NCBI RefSeq assembly: GCF_000787835.1
Contig: NZ_BBPP01000017.1
Coordinates: forward strand, 1 to 64,000
DNA length: 64,000 bases
Origin: Streptacidiphilus melanogenes
GTDB lineage: Bacteria > Actinomycetota > Actinomycetes > Streptomycetales > Streptomycetaceae
Direction of reading: 5' to 3'
The notes beneath the pieces were generated by a model, which saw only the letters and a list, made by a program, of their open reading frames with translations, was not told where the DNA came from and ran no database searches. This document shows, piece after piece, positions 18,403-26,970 of this stretch (its first letter is position 1; every line of letters starts with the position of its first letter). Position numbers and translations under genes: made by a program.

Positions 18403-18612
18403 ATGGCCCCTATCCGCGTGCTGCACGGGCAGCCCAACCCCGAGGAGCTCGCCGCCGTCCTGGCGGTGGTCTCGGCCCGGGCGGCAGCCGGCGCCGCTGC
18501 CGCCCCGGAGCAGTCCCGCGCCGACGTCTGGCGCGACCGCGCGGCCCTGGTGCGGCGGATGCCCCACCCGGGCCCGAACGCCTGGCGCACCTCCGCCTGG
18601 GCCGGCCGCTGA
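18403..18612 (+). CDS. Acyl-CoA carboxylase epsilon subunit
   Basis: A 69-residue protein starting MAPIRVLHGQPNPEELAAVLAVV, the typical N-terminus of the small epsilon subunit of actinobacterial acyl-CoA carboxylases. It ends NAWRTSAWAGR, also typical. The family stabilises the alpha-beta complex and raises activity. It lies 47 bases after pccB, with GGAAGAGAGG upstream, and is very likely in the same transcript. A strong hairpin follows. Confidence 0.85.
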   Translation: MAPIRVLHGQPNPEELAAVLAVVSARAAAGAAAAPEQSRADVWRDRAALVRRMPHPGPNAWRTSAWAGR

Positions 18613-18636
18613 GGTCCTGCCCGCACCGGCGCAGAA

Positions 18637-18676
18637 CAGCCCCTGTGGTCCGTCCGCGGACGGACCACAGGGGCTG
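18637..18676. terminator. Strong hairpin after the carboxylase operon
   Basis: A 40-bp perfect palindrome beginning CAGCCCCTGTGGTCCGTCC and returning as its complement. As RNA it would form a stem of about 18 bp with a minimal loop, 24 bases after the epsilon subunit stop. There is no T-run, but stem strength fits a Streptomyces terminator. Confidence 0.75.
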
Positions 18677-18699
18677 GTTCACGGCACCGGCGGGCAAGT

Positions 18700-18715
18700 T
18701 GAGTACGCGTACTCA
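18700..18715. promoter_or_regulatory. 16-bp perfect palindrome, probable operator
   Basis: TGAGTACGCGTACTCA is a perfect 16-bp palindrome ending 35 bases before the GTG of the 41-residue membrane protein gene. Position and length fit a repressor site for a homodimer. It differs from the nucleoside-gene palindrome (outer bases GAG rather than CT) and I do not assign it to a known regulator. Confidence 0.55.
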
Positions 18716-18750
18716 TGCACCGCCGCAGGCCCGCGGCGCACAGTTGACGC

Positions 18751-18876
18751 GTGCTCTGGTCAGATCCCACGGACGACACCCCGGCGGAAGCGGCCCGCAT
18801 CCGCGGGCTGCTCCGGCGGGTCGGCATCCTCATCGCCCTGTGCATGTCCCTGGCGATGATCGTGGTCATGGTCTGA
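18751..18876 (+). CDS. 41-residue single-pass membrane protein
   Basis: A small open frame from GTG 18751 encoding MLWSDPTDDTPAEA, then RIRGLLRRVG and a hydrophobic segment ILIALCMSLAMIVVMV up to the stop. A positively charged stretch before the segment suggests a cytoplasmic N-terminus. It lies between the carboxylase epsilon gene and maf. I recall a similar small gene in the same place in S. coelicolor, which supports it being real. Function is unknown. The start lacks a strong ribosome binding site. Confidence 0.6.
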   Translation: MLWSDPTDDTPAEAARIRGLLRRVGILIALCMSLAMIVVMV

Positions 18877-18921
18877 GAACCGCCTTCCGGCCGGACACGC
18901 GGAGCCCTCTACCCTGGTGGC

Positions 18922-19524
18922 ATGACCAGCCCGAAGCGCACGCTCGTCCTCGCCTCCGCCTCCCCCGCGCGCCTCGGCCTGCTGCGGCAGGCCGGCCTGG
19001 ACCCGAAGGTGATCGTCAGCGGCGTCGACGAGGACGCGCTTTCCGCGCCCACGCCGGCGGAGCTCGCGCTGGTCCTCGCCGAGGCGAAGGCGGCCGCTGT
19101 CGCCGCCGCGCTGGCCGACGGCGAGCTCGTCGTCGGCTGCGACTCCGTCCTGGAGCTGGACGGCAAGGCTCTGGGCAAGCCGTCCGACGCCACCGACGCC
19201 CGCGCCCGCTGGACGTCCATGCGCGGCCGCAGCGGCGTCCTTCAGACGGGCCACTGCGTCATCGACACCCGTACCGGCGCCCGCGCGTCGGCGACGGCCT
19301 CCACCACGGTCCACTTCGGCACCCCCGACGACGCGGAGATCGACGCCTACGTCGCCTCCGGCGAGCCGCTCCACGTCGCCGGTGCCTTCACCCTGGACGG
19401 CCGCAGCGCCCCGTTCGTCGACCGCATCGAGGGCGACCACGGCAACGTCATCGGCCTGTCACTTCCGTTGCTGCGCAGGCTCCTGGCCGAGGTCGACGTG
19501 AGGATCACCGACCTCTGGGCGTGA
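18922..19524 (+). CDS. maf: Maf family nucleoside triphosphate pyrophosphatase
   Basis: A 200-residue Maf protein, a house-cleaning enzyme hydrolysing non-canonical nucleoside triphosphates (UTP, dTTP or modified forms) to monophosphates. Visible family motifs are [12 protein letters not shown] at the start, [18 protein letters not shown] with the catalytic Asp, and [31 protein letters not shown] at the end (only parts listed per motif). TACCCT lies six bases before the ATG, suggesting a leaderless transcript. The next gene on the same strand begins 75 bases downstream and is probably separate. Confidence 0.93.
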   Translation: MTSPKRTLVLASASPARLGLLRQAGLDPKVIVSGVDEDALSAPTPAELALVLAEAKAAAVAAALADGELVVGCDSVLELDGKALGKPSDATDARARWTSMRGRSGVLQTGHCVIDTRTGARASATASTTVHFGTPDDAEIDAYVASGEPLHVAGAFTLDGRSAPFVDRIEGDHGNVIGLSLPLLRRLLAEVDVRITDLWA

Positions 19525-19598
19525 ACCCGCCGGTAGGGCATGCTCTCTGTCGGAATCCCGGATTCGGTCCGGCGCGACTTCTGCTCGGGGGCAGGCCA

Positions 19599-20351
19599 GT
19601 GAACAGCGGCGACATATGGAACATCGTGCTCGGGGTGACCTCCAGCGCCGTCAGCGCAGCGCTCGCGTGGCTGCTGCAGGCGCTGTTGAGGCGTCGGCGA
19701 CTGGACCGGAAGCGCGCGTTCTTCGGTCTGCGCAGCGGTGGCAACGCGCTGCTCGTCGTGCCGCGCAAGGCGGGCTCCGCGGACGGCGACCGCATCGTCG
19801 CGCAGAACGACGTCTACGGGCTGATGGAGCTCTCCGCCCTGGTGTACGAGTGCGGCGCCCAGTACACCGTGCTGCCCGCCAACCAGATCCGCCAAGGGAT
19901 CGGTGACCGCGCCGAGTTCTGCATCGGCGGACCCGTCGCCAACGAGCGGACGGCCGCGCACCTGAAGCTGAAGTTCCCCGGCTTCTCCCACTTCGCGGAG
20001 TGGGAGGTCACCAAGACCAACGAGTTCGTCATCGGCGGCACCCACTACGCGCGCGAGGCGGGGGTGGCCGACTACGTGCTGCTCGCCCGGGTCGCGGTCG
20101 GCGCGCAGGGGCTGCCGACGTTCCTGATCTGCGGTCAGACCGCCGTGTCGAACCTCGCCGGAGTACGCCATCTTCGTCGCGCGTACCGTGAGTTGAGTCA
20201 CAAGCACGGTGCGGTCGGCACCTTCGCACTGCTCTTCAAGGTGCTCCAGCCGGACAACTACGGATCCGACGTCGTCGAGTTCGTGGCGGATGTCACGAAG
20301 CCGGCGCAGCAGGCACCGGCGCCTGCTGCGGCGACGGTCGCGTCGGAGTGA
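19599..20351 (+). CDS. Membrane-anchored protein of unknown function
   Basis: A 250-residue protein from a GTG. One N-terminal hydrophobic segment (IWNIVLGVTSSAVSAALAWL, about residues 5-25) precedes Arg-rich residues (RRRRLDRKR). A soluble alpha/beta region of about 200 residues follows. It contains GGNALLVVPRKAGS, FCIGGPVANERTAAHLKLKF and LLARVAVGAQGLPTFLICGQT, which read like a nucleotide- or ligand-binding fold, but no named family comes to mind. Its last 59 bases overlap the convergent gene at 20293. Upstream GGGGGCAGG may serve as the ribosome binding site. Confidence 0.65.
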   Translation: MNSGDIWNIVLGVTSSAVSAALAWLLQALLRRRRLDRKRAFFGLRSGGNALLVVPRKAGSADGDRIVAQNDVYGLMELSALVYECGAQYTVLPANQIRQGIGDRAEFCIGGPVANERTAAHLKLKFPGFSHFAEWEVTKTNEFVIGGTHYAREAGVADYVLLARVAVGAQGLPTFLICGQTAVSNLAGVRHLRRAYRELSHKHGAVGTFALLFKVLQPDNYGSDVVEFVADVTKPAQQAPAPAAATVASE

Positions 20352-20727
20352 AGAACATCAGGACAAGAAGCGTCAACGTGAGGGCGACGACCAGGAAGGT
20401 CCACACCCCCGAAAGGGCCAGCATCAACGCCGCCAGCACGCCGTGGAAGACCGCCGCGGCGATCAGCAGGAAACGGGTGGGCCGCCCGAACGGGCGGTCC
20501 TGAGCGCCCACCGCCACGCGGATCAGCACGCCCGCGACCAGCAGCAGGAAGACCGCCTGCAGGCCGAGGCCCACGTACGAGGCGTCGGCGATCGCCGTGT
20601 ACGACACGCCCGCGAACTGCATGTGCTGCTTGTGCGCCACCGCGCCGAGCAACAGGGCCGCCAGCAGCGAGACGCCCGCCTCCAGCACCAGCAGGACCGT
20701 CGCCGATATCGCCGTCCATCTCCGCAT
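20293..20727 (-). CDS. Four-helix membrane protein of unknown function
   Basis: A 144-residue protein with four hydrophobic segments (TAISATVLLVLEAGVSLLAA, LGLQAVFLLLVAGVLIRVAV, FLLIAAAVFHGVLAALMLAL, FLVVALTLTLLVLMFF) and a Pro/Ala-rich tail. The ATG is preceded at six bases by TAAGGT, so the transcript may be leaderless. It converges on and overlaps the preceding plus-strand gene, and diverges from accA2. No function can be assigned. Confidence 0.65.
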   Translation of the reverse strand: MRRWTAISATVLLVLEAGVSLLAALLLGAVAHKQHMQFAGVSYTAIADASYVGLGLQAVFLLLVAGVLIRVAVGAQDRPFGRPTRFLLIAAAVFHGVLAALMLALSGVWTFLVVALTLTLLVLMFFTPTRPSPQQAPVPAAPAS

Positions 20728-20909
20728 GGGCGCACCTTACTGAGTAGTAGTCAACGGCGGAAGAGGTGTGCTCAACCCCGCCACAACCCGGACGGCGTAC
20801 CGTGGAAAGCACTGCTCACCCTGCGTGTGGGCAAGGTCACCACCGGAACGGACTCGTGGGTACACCTCGCGATTCCCTAGACTCTCCGGGGTTCAAGAAG
20901 GGAGCCATT

Positions 20910-22685
20910 GTGCGCAAGGTGCTCATCGCCAACCGCGGAGAAATCGCTGTCCGCGTCGCCCGTGCCTGCCGCGATGCCGGGATCGCCAGCGTCGCCGTCT
21001 ACGCCGAGCCTGACCGGGACGCGTTGCACGTCCGCGCTGCCGACGAGGCCTTCGCTCTCGGTGGCGACACGCCGGCAAGCAGCTATCTGGACATCGCGAA
21101 GGTACTGAAGGCCGCAGCCGACTCGGGCGCGGACGCCATCCACCCGGGCTACGGCTTTCTCTCCGAGAACGCCGACTTCGCCCAGGCCGTCCTGGACGCG
21201 GGTCTGATCTGGATCGGGCCGCCGCCGCAGGCCATCCGTGACCTCGGTGACAAGGTCACCGCCCGTCACGTCGCCCAGCGCGCCGGTGCGCCGCTGGTCG
21301 CCGGCACGCCGGACCCGGTCTCCGGCCCGGACGAGGTCGTCGCGTTCGCCCAGGAGCACGGCCTGCCGATCGCCATCAAGGCCGCCTTCGGCGGTGGCGG
21401 TCGCGGCCTGAAGGTCGCCCGCACGCTCGAGGAGATCCCCGAGCTGTACGAGTCCGCCGTCCGCGAGGCCGTCGCCGCCTTCGGCCGCGGCGAGTGCTTC
21501 GTCGAGCGCTACCTCGACAAGCCGCGCCACGTCGAGACCCAGTGCCTCGCCGACCAGCACGGCAACGTGGTCGTCGTCTCCACCCGTGACTGCTCGCTGC
21601 AGCGCCGCCACCAGAAGCTCGTCGAGGAGGCCCCCGCGCCGTTCCTCAGCGAGGCGCAGGTCGCGGAGCTGTACCGGGCCTCCAAGGCCATCCTGAAGGA
21701 GGCCGGCTACGTCGGCGCCGGAACCTGCGAGTTCCTCGTCGCCAACGACGGCACCATCTCCTTCCTCGAGGTCAACACCCGCCTCCAGGTCGAGCACCCG
21801 GTCTCCGAGGAGGTCACCGGCATCGACCTCGTGCGCGAGATGTTCCGCATCGCCGACGGCGAGCCGCTGGGCTACGACGACCCGGAGCTGCGCGGCCACT
21901 CCTTCGAGTTCCGCATCAACGGCGAGGACCCGGGCCGCGGCTTCCTGCCGGCCCCCGGGACGGTCACCCTGTTCGCCCCGCCGTCCGGCCCCGGCGTCCG
22001 CCTGGACTCCGGTGTCGAGTCCGGCAGCGTCATCGGCCCGGCCTGGGACTCCCTGCTGGCCAAGCTCGTCGTCACCGGCGCCACCCGCAAGCAGGCGCTG
22101 CAGCGCGCCGCCCGCGCGCTGGCCGAGTTCAACGTCGAGGGCATGGCCACCGCCATCCCGTTCCACCGCGCGGTGGTCGTCGACCCGGCGTTCGCACCCG
22201 AGCTCACCGGCAGCGACGCGCCGTTCACGGTCTTCACCCGCTGGATCGAGACCGAGTTCGACAACACCATCCCCCCGTTCGCCGGCGCCGGCGCCGGCGA
22301 GGAGGAGGGCGAGGGCGGCCGCGAGACCGTCGTCGTCGAGGTCGGCGGCAAGCGCATCGAGGTCTCCCTCCCGGCCGGTCTCGGCGTCGCCTCGGCGGCC
22401 CCGGCCAAGGCCGCGGCGGGCAAGGCCAAGCGCCGCGCCGTCTCCGGCAAGGGCGGCTCCGCCGTCTCCGGTGACACCCTCGCCTCGCCGATGCAGGGCA
22501 CCATCGTCAAGGTCGCCGTCGAGGAGGGCCAGACCGTCGCCGAGGGCGACCTGGTCGTCGTCCTCGAGGCGATGAAGATGGAGCAGCCGCTCAACGCCCA
22601 CAAGGCGGGCACCGTCGTCGGCATCACCGCCGAGGTCGGCGCCACGGTCACCTCCGGCGCGGTGATCTGCGAGATCAAGGACTGA
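20910..22685 (+). CDS. accA2: Acyl-CoA carboxylase alpha subunit (biotin carboxylase plus biotin carrier)
   Basis: A 591-residue fusion. The biotin carboxylase domain (1-450) starts [16 protein letters not shown], with the ATP-grasp glycine loop [12 protein letters not shown] and the [15 protein letters not shown] block. An Ala/Lys-rich linker (about 490-525) follows, then a biotin carrier domain with the modified lysine in EAMKMEQ (Lys556). It carboxylates its own biotin with ATP and bicarbonate and hands CO2 to PccB or AccB. The GTG start has AAGGGAGCC upstream. BirA at 15.8 kb is the probable modifying enzyme. The next gene follows with no intergenic space. Confidence 0.96.
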   Translation: MRKVLIANRGEIAVRVARACRDAGIASVAVYAEPDRDALHVRAADEAFALGGDTPASSYLDIAKVLKAAADSGADAIHPGYGFLSENADFAQAVLDAGLIWIGPPPQAIRDLGDKVTARHVAQRAGAPLVAGTPDPVSGPDEVVAFAQEHGLPIAIKAAFGGGGRGLKVARTLEEIPELYESAVREAVAAFGRGECFVERYLDKPRHVETQCLADQHGNVVVVSTRDCSLQRRHQKLVEEAPAPFLSEAQVAELYRASKAILKEAGYVGAGTCEFLVANDGTISFLEVNTRLQVEHPVSEEVTGIDLVREMFRIADGEPLGYDDPELRGHSFEFRINGEDPGRGFLPAPGTVTLFAPPSGPGVRLDSGVESGSVIGPAWDSLLAKLVVTGATRKQALQRAARALAEFNVEGMATAIPFHRAVVVDPAFAPELTGSDAPFTVFTRWIETEFDNTIPPFAGAGAGEEEGEGGRETVVVEVGGKRIEVSLPAGLGVASAAPAKAAAGKAKRRAVSGKGGSAVSGDTLASPMQGTIVKVAVEEGQTVAEGDLVVVLEAMKMEQPLNAHKAGTVVGITAEVGATVTSGAVICEIKD

Positions 22686-22795
22686 GCTCGCTGATACCCC
22701 GGCGCCACGGCACCACGTCGACGCCCGTCCCGGCCCTGCGCAACGCGCTCGGCCGGGCGGGCGTCGACCCGTATCTGCTGGCGATCCTCTCGACC

Positions 22796-23851
22796 GTGGG
22801 CCTCGCTGCGCTGGTCCCGGCCCGGGGCGGCGCCGCGCACGCGGTGTCGGTCGCCACCGAGGTCGCGATCGGCCTGCTGTTCTTCCTGTACGGCGCGCGG
22901 CTCTCGCCGAGGGCCGCCCTGGACGGCGCTAAGCAGTGGCGCCTGCACCTGGCGATCATGCTTGCCACCTTCGCCCTCTTCCCGCTGCTCGGCGTCGCCG
23001 CGCAGGCGCTGACCGCGCCCGTGCTGGGCGCGTCGCTGGCGAAGGGCGTGCTCTTCCTGACGCTGCTGCCCTCCACGGTGCAGTCCTCGATCGCGTTCAC
23101 CTCGATCGCGGGCGGCAACGTCGCCGCGGCAGTCTGCGCGGCCTCCTTCTCCAGCCTCATCGGCATCGTCCTGACACCACTGCTCACGGCATGGCTGATG
23201 GGCGGCAGCGCCCGCATCGACGCCGGCTCGGCGGTGGACCTGCTGCTGCAGCTGCTGCTGCCGTTCCTGGTGGGCCAGCTCTCGCGCCGCTGGATCGCCG
23301 GGTGGATATCCCGGCACAGGCCCGCGCTGACGCTGGTCGACCGGGGGTCGATCCTGCTGGTCGTCTACAGCGCGTTCTCCGAGGGCATGGTGGACGGCGT
23401 CTGGTCCTCGCTCTCCCTGGCGCGGTTGGCCCTGCTGCTGGGGGTGTGCCTGGCGCTGCTCCTCGCGGTTCTCGGCGTCACGACACTCGCGGGCAGGCGG
23501 TTGGGCTTCTCCCGCGAGGACCGGATCGTGCTGATCTTCTGCGGCAGCAAGAAGAGCCTGGCCAGTGGCCTGCCCATGGCCGCCGTGCTGTTCCCCGCCT
23601 CAGCGGTGAGCCTCACGGTGCTACCGCTCATGCTCTTCCATCAGATCCAGTTGATGGCCTGCACTGTCATCGCGCGTCGGATGCAGACTCAGGGGCGCGA
23701 GGCTCTGCTCCACAACGGCGTGCGCGACAAGCCACCCACGAGGTCGGTCCCCGAACGCGCAGGGCCATCCTCCCCCAGCCTTCGGCCGGGGGTACCCCCA
23801 TCGGGTGATGTCTCGCGCACGCAGTCATCGGGCAGAGCCCCGCGCCCCTGA
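22796..23851 (+). CDS. Bile acid:sodium symporter-like (SBF) transporter
   Basis: A membrane protein with eight to nine hydrophobic segments, of the SBF-like (YfeH/RCH1-type) family. It has FLYGARLSPRAALDG and GSKKSLASGLPMA, a conserved motif of this family. The first conventional start is GTG 22796, but the open frame continues upstream to 22682 and encodes a family-like N-terminus (GVDPYLLAILSTVGLAALVPA) that this start would cut off. A CTG at 22682 overlapping the accA2 stop is the only obvious candidate beyond it. The last 50 residues are translated from an intergenic repeat (from about 23755) and look like an extension into non-coding sequence. Substrate is unknown. Confidence 0.8.
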   Translation: MGLAALVPARGGAAHAVSVATEVAIGLLFFLYGARLSPRAALDGAKQWRLHLAIMLATFALFPLLGVAAQALTAPVLGASLAKGVLFLTLLPSTVQSSIAFTSIAGGNVAAAVCAASFSSLIGIVLTPLLTAWLMGGSARIDAGSAVDLLLQLLLPFLVGQLSRRWIAGWISRHRPALTLVDRGSILLVVYSAFSEGMVDGVWSSLSLARLALLLGVCLALLLAVLGVTTLAGRRLGFSREDRIVLIFCGSKKSLASGLPMAAVLFPASAVSLTVLPLMLFHQIQLMACTVIARRMQTQGREALLHNGVRDKPPTRSVPERAGPSSPSLRPGVPPSGDVSRTQSSGRAPRP

Positions 23852-23853
23852 GG
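23755..23853. repeat. Streptomyces-type intergenic repeat
   Basis: The stretch holds CGCGCAGGGCCATCC, then CCCCCAGCCTTCGGCCGGGG and a right end like GCCCCGCGCCCCTGA. Near-copies of the first two parts occur at 30503-30576, and of the last part at 49021 and 59406. It overlaps the 3' end of the transporter frame and can form a hairpin, so it may terminate the transporter and DeoR transcripts that converge here. Confidence 0.6.
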
Positions 23854-24747
23854 TCACCTCCTGCCGGAGGCCACCGGCACGGGGCCCCTGCGCTGCCCTG
23901 GGAACGTCGCCGGCCGGCGCGGGGCGTCCTGGGGGGATGACGCCGGGAAGCTGTTCGTCGGGGGTGTCAGCGGGGCCAGCTGGACCTGGACGCCGCAGTC
24001 CGCCAGGGCGTCCAGCTCGCGGGCCGCGGGCTCGACCAGCGTCGCCTGCTCGTCCGTGACGAGGTGGGTGATCGCCTCGCTCGCGACGGTCTGGAACATG
24101 GTGTCGTTGCCGAGCTTGCTGTGGTCCGCCAGGACCACGACCTCCGCCGCCGCGTTGACCAGCGCGCGGTCGACGGACGCGCTCAGCATGTTCGTCGTGG
24201 ACAGGCCGCGCTCCGCACTCAGCCCGCTGCCGGAGATGAAGGCGCGGGTGACCCGCAGACCCTGCAGGGACTGCTCGGCGCCGCTGCCCACCAGGGCGTA
24301 GTTGGACCCGCGCAGCGTCCCCCCGGTCATCACCACCTCGACGCGGTTGGCGTGCGCCAGCGCCTGGGCGACCAGCAGGGAGTTGGTCACGACGGTGAGG
24401 CCCGGGACCCGGGCCAACCGACGCGCAAGCTCCTGCGTGGTGGTGCCGGCGCCGACGACGATGGCGTCACCCTCGGCGACCATGGTCGCGGCGAGGTCGG
24501 CGATGGCGCTCTTCTCGGCGGCGGCGAGGTGAGTCTTCTGGGGGTATCCGGGCTCTCGGGAGAATCCGCCGGGGAGCACCGCGCCCCCGTGCCGGCGGTC
24601 GAGCAAGCCCTCGGCCTCCAGGGCGCGTACGTCTCGGCGTACGGTCACCTCGGAGGTCTGGACGACGCGGGCGAGCTCCCGGAGCGAGACCGCTCCGTTT
24701 GCTCGCACCATTTCGAGGATCAACTGACGACGTTCTGCTGCGAACAC
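23854..24747 (-). CDS. DeoR/GlpR-family transcriptional regulator
   Basis: A 297-residue regulator. The N-terminal DeoR helix-turn-helix (about 1-57) includes VSLRELARVVQTSEVTVRRD. The effector domain (about 75-235) has the DeoR sensor motifs IVVGAGTTTQELARRL, VVTNSLLVAQAL and VVLADHSKLG. Such domains bind phosphorylated sugars. Because nucleoside and deoxyribose genes surround it, it is a candidate controller of them, with pentose phosphates as possible effectors; this is inference. The GTG start at 24747 has TACCGT seven bases upstream, suggesting a leaderless mRNA. An imperfect palindrome at 24759-24776 may be its own operator. It does not carry the CTACGCGCGTAG site. Confidence 0.92.
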   Translation of the reverse strand: MFAAERRQLILEMVRANGAVSLRELARVVQTSEVTVRRDVRALEAEGLLDRRHGGAVLPGGFSREPGYPQKTHLAAAEKSAIADLAATMVAEGDAIVVGAGTTTQELARRLARVPGLTVVTNSLLVAQALAHANRVEVVMTGGTLRGSNYALVGSGAEQSLQGLRVTRAFISGSGLSAERGLSTTNMLSASVDRALVNAAAEVVVLADHSKLGNDTMFQTVASEAITHLVTDEQATLVEPAARELDALADCGVQVQLAPLTPPTNSFPASSPQDAPRRPATFPGQRRGPVPVASGRR

Positions 24748-24758
24748 GAAACAGACGG

Positions 24759-24776
24759 TAACGTGCACGACCGTTA
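24759..24776. promoter_or_regulatory. Imperfect palindrome at the DeoR-family gene promoter
   Basis: TAACG and CGTTA arms face each other over an 18-bp stretch that overlaps the likely -10 element (24755-24760) of the DeoR-family gene. This is a plausible autoregulation site. The interior does not match well, so confidence is low. Confidence 0.3.
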
Positions 24777-24883
24777 GCTTTCAGGCGATTGCGCCTACTT
24801 GCCCAAAACGTCCGCAGCGGACCGGCGCACACCTCTACACTGTGCGCCGCACATCTGGCGCGGCGCGCTCCCCGAACGCGCCG

Positions 24884-26317
24884 TCAGCTCTCCTCTGCGC
24901 GCTTGCGCACGTGCAACTGACGGGCTGCCTCGGCGATCGAACCCGACACGGACGGGTAGACCGTGAAGGCGTTGGCGATCTGCTCGACCGTCAGGTTCAG
25001 GTCCACGGCCAGCGAGATCGGGTGGATCAGCTCGCTCGCCTTCGGGGCCACCACGACGCCGCCGACCACGATGCCGGTGCCGGGGCGGCAGTAGAGCTTC
25101 ACGAAGCCGTCGCGGATGCCCTGCATCTTCGCGCGCGCGTTGCTGCGCAGCGGCAGCTTGACGCAGACGGCGTCCATCTTCCCGCACTCGACGTCCGCGG
25201 CGCTGTAGCCGACGGTGGCGATCTCGGGGTCGGTGAAGACGTTGGAGGAGACCGTCTTCAGGTTGAGCGGCGCCACCGCGTCGCCGAGCGCGTGGTACAT
25301 CGCGATGCGGCCCTGCATGGCCGCGACGGAGGCCAGCGGCAGCACGCCGGTGACGTCGCCCGCGGCGTAGACGCCGGGCGCGGAGGTGCGGGAGACCCGG
25401 TCGACCTTGATGTGCCCGGAGTCGGAGGTCTTCACCCCGGCCGCCTCCAGGCCCAGGCCCTCGGAGTTGGGGATCGAGCCGACCGCCATCAAGCAGTGCG
25501 AGCCGGTGATGACCCGGCCGTCGGAGAGGGTGACCTCGACCTTGTCGCCGACCCGGCGCGCGGACTCGGCGCGGGAGCGGCCCATGACGTTCATGCCGCG
25601 GCGGCGGAAGACGTCCTCCAGGACGGTGGCGGCGTCCGGGTCCTCGCCGGGCAGCACGCGGTCGCGGCTGGAGACCAGGGTGACCTTGGAGCCGAGCGCC
25701 TGGTACGCGCCGGCGAACTCGGCGCCGGTGACGCCGGAGCCGACCACGATGAGCTCCTCGGGAAGCTCCTCCAGGTTGTAGACCTGGGTCCAGGTCAGGA
25801 TCCGCTCGCCGTCGGGCTCGGCGTCCGGCAGTTCGCGCGGGTGGGTGCCGGTGGCCAGCAGCACGACGTCGGCGCGCAGCTCGTGGCTCTCCCCCTCGGC
25901 GGTGTCGACGATGACGGCCCGCGAGCCGTCGAGCGCCTGCCCGCCCTCCAGGCGGCCGGACCCGCGCACCACGGTGACTCCCGCGCGGGTGACGGACTGG
26001 GTGATGTCGTGCGACTGGGCGACCGCGAGCCGCTTCACGCGTCGGTTGACCTTGCCGAGGTCGACGCCGATGAAGCGTTCCTTCGCGGCGCTCTCGCCGT
26101 CCGCGACGACGATGCCGAGCTCCTCGTAGGAGCTGTCGAAGGTGGTCATCACCTCAGCCGTCGCGATCAGCGTCTTCGAGGGGACGCAGTCGGTGAGCAC
26201 CGCGGCGCCGCCGAGGCCGTCGCGGTCGACGATGGTCACCTCCGCGCCGAGTTGCGAGGCGACCAGCGCCGCCTCGTAGCCACCAGGTCCGCCACCGATG
26301 ATCACAATCCGAGTCAC
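24884..26317 (-). CDS. NAD(P)H-quinone dehydrogenase-type flavoprotein (LpdA/Rv3303c-like)
   Basis: A 477-residue member of the pyridine nucleotide-disulfide reductase family. It has the FAD Rossmann motif IVIIGGGPGGYEAAL, an NAD-binding domain (VVGSGVTGAEFAGA), the second FAD contact VYAAGDVTG and a dimerisation domain. The redox-active CxxxxC is lost: the loop reads GGAAVLTDCVPSK with a single Cys. That rules out dihydrolipoamide dehydrogenase activity and matches Mycobacterium LpdA (Rv3303c), a quinone reductase. The GTG at 26317 starts directly at the Rossmann fold; an ATG three codons upstream is possible. It diverges from the small cyclotransferase gene. Confidence 0.92.
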   Translation of the reverse strand: MTRIVIIGGGPGGYEAALVASQLGAEVTIVDRDGLGGAAVLTDCVPSKTLIATAEVMTTFDSSYEELGIVVADGESAAKERFIGVDLGKVNRRVKRLAVAQSHDITQSVTRAGVTVVRGSGRLEGGQALDGSRAVIVDTAEGESHELRADVVLLATGTHPRELPDAEPDGERILTWTQVYNLEELPEELIVVGSGVTGAEFAGAYQALGSKVTLVSSRDRVLPGEDPDAATVLEDVFRRRGMNVMGRSRAESARRVGDKVEVTLSDGRVITGSHCLMAVGSIPNSEGLGLEAAGVKTSDSGHIKVDRVSRTSAPGVYAAGDVTGVLPLASVAAMQGRIAMYHALGDAVAPLNLKTVSSNVFTDPEIATVGYSAADVECGKMDAVCVKLPLRSNARAKMQGIRDGFVKLYCRPGTGIVVGGVVVAPKASELIHPISLAVDLNLTVEQIANAFTVYPSVSGSIAEAARQLHVRKRAEES

Positions 26318-26375
26318 GTACCCCATTGTCCCGCACAACCGGACGCACCTTGCACCGGCCCGTACGCTAGGACCC

Positions 26376-26813
26376 ATGACGCTCTACGCCGCGTATGCCA
26401 GCAACCTCGACGCGCGGCAGATGAGTCGCCGTGCCCCCCACTCGCCGCTGCGCGGCACGGGCTGGCTGGACGGCTGGCGGCTGACCTTCGGCGGTGAGCA
26501 GTTCGGCTGGGAGGGCTCGATCGCGACGATCGTCGAGGACGAGAAGGACCAGGTCTTCGTCGCCCTGTACGACATCGCCCCCATGGACGAGCAGGGGCTC
26601 GACCGCTGGGAGGGCGTGCCCCTCGGCTTCTACCGCAAGCTCCGCGTGCGCGTGCACACCCTCGACGGCGACGTCACCGCGTGGACCTACGTCCTCAACG
26701 ACTACGAGGGCGGTCTGCCGTCCGCGCGCTACCTCGGCATCATCGCCGACGCGGCGGAGTCGGCGGGGGCCCCGCACGACTACGTCATGGAGCTGCGCAA
26801 GCGCCCCTGCTGA
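26376..26813 (+). CDS. Gamma-glutamylcyclotransferase-like protein
   Basis: A 145-residue GGCT-fold protein. The substrate loop near the start is YAAYASNLD (YGSN type). A central Glu in [13 protein letters not shown] occupies the position of the catalytic acid, followed by AWTYV. The family splits gamma-glutamyl dipeptides to 5-oxoproline, but many bacterial members have unproven substrates. The start is well placed, with TACGCT seven bases before the ATG, so the mRNA is probably leaderless. It diverges from the quinone reductase gene. Confidence 0.88.
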   Translation: MTLYAAYASNLDARQMSRRAPHSPLRGTGWLDGWRLTFGGEQFGWEGSIATIVEDEKDQVFVALYDIAPMDEQGLDRWEGVPLGFYRKLRVRVHTLDGDVTAWTYVLNDYEGGLPSARYLGIIADAAESAGAPHDYVMELRKRPC

Positions 26814-26935
26814 GCCCGCCGGGCGGCGACGCGGAGAACGGACGCAGGCCCCGTGGAGAGCCGCACACCGGCGGGTTTTCGTGTGTTCATCCGAAGACCG
26901 GCACGAGATCACCCTCAATGTCATCCATTTGTGCT

Positions 26936-26947
26936 CTACGCGCGTAG
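26936..26947. promoter_or_regulatory. Nucleoside-gene palindrome at the purine nucleoside phosphorylase promoter
   Basis: CTACGCGCGTAG, a perfect 12-bp palindrome. It ends 11 bases before the likely -10 element TATCCT (26959-26964), so it covers the -35 region of the purine nucleoside phosphorylase promoter. The same or nearly the same site is found before deoC, add, deoA and the bmp operon. Confidence 0.75.
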
Positions 26948-26970
26948 GAGTTTCTGGTTATCCTCGTTCT

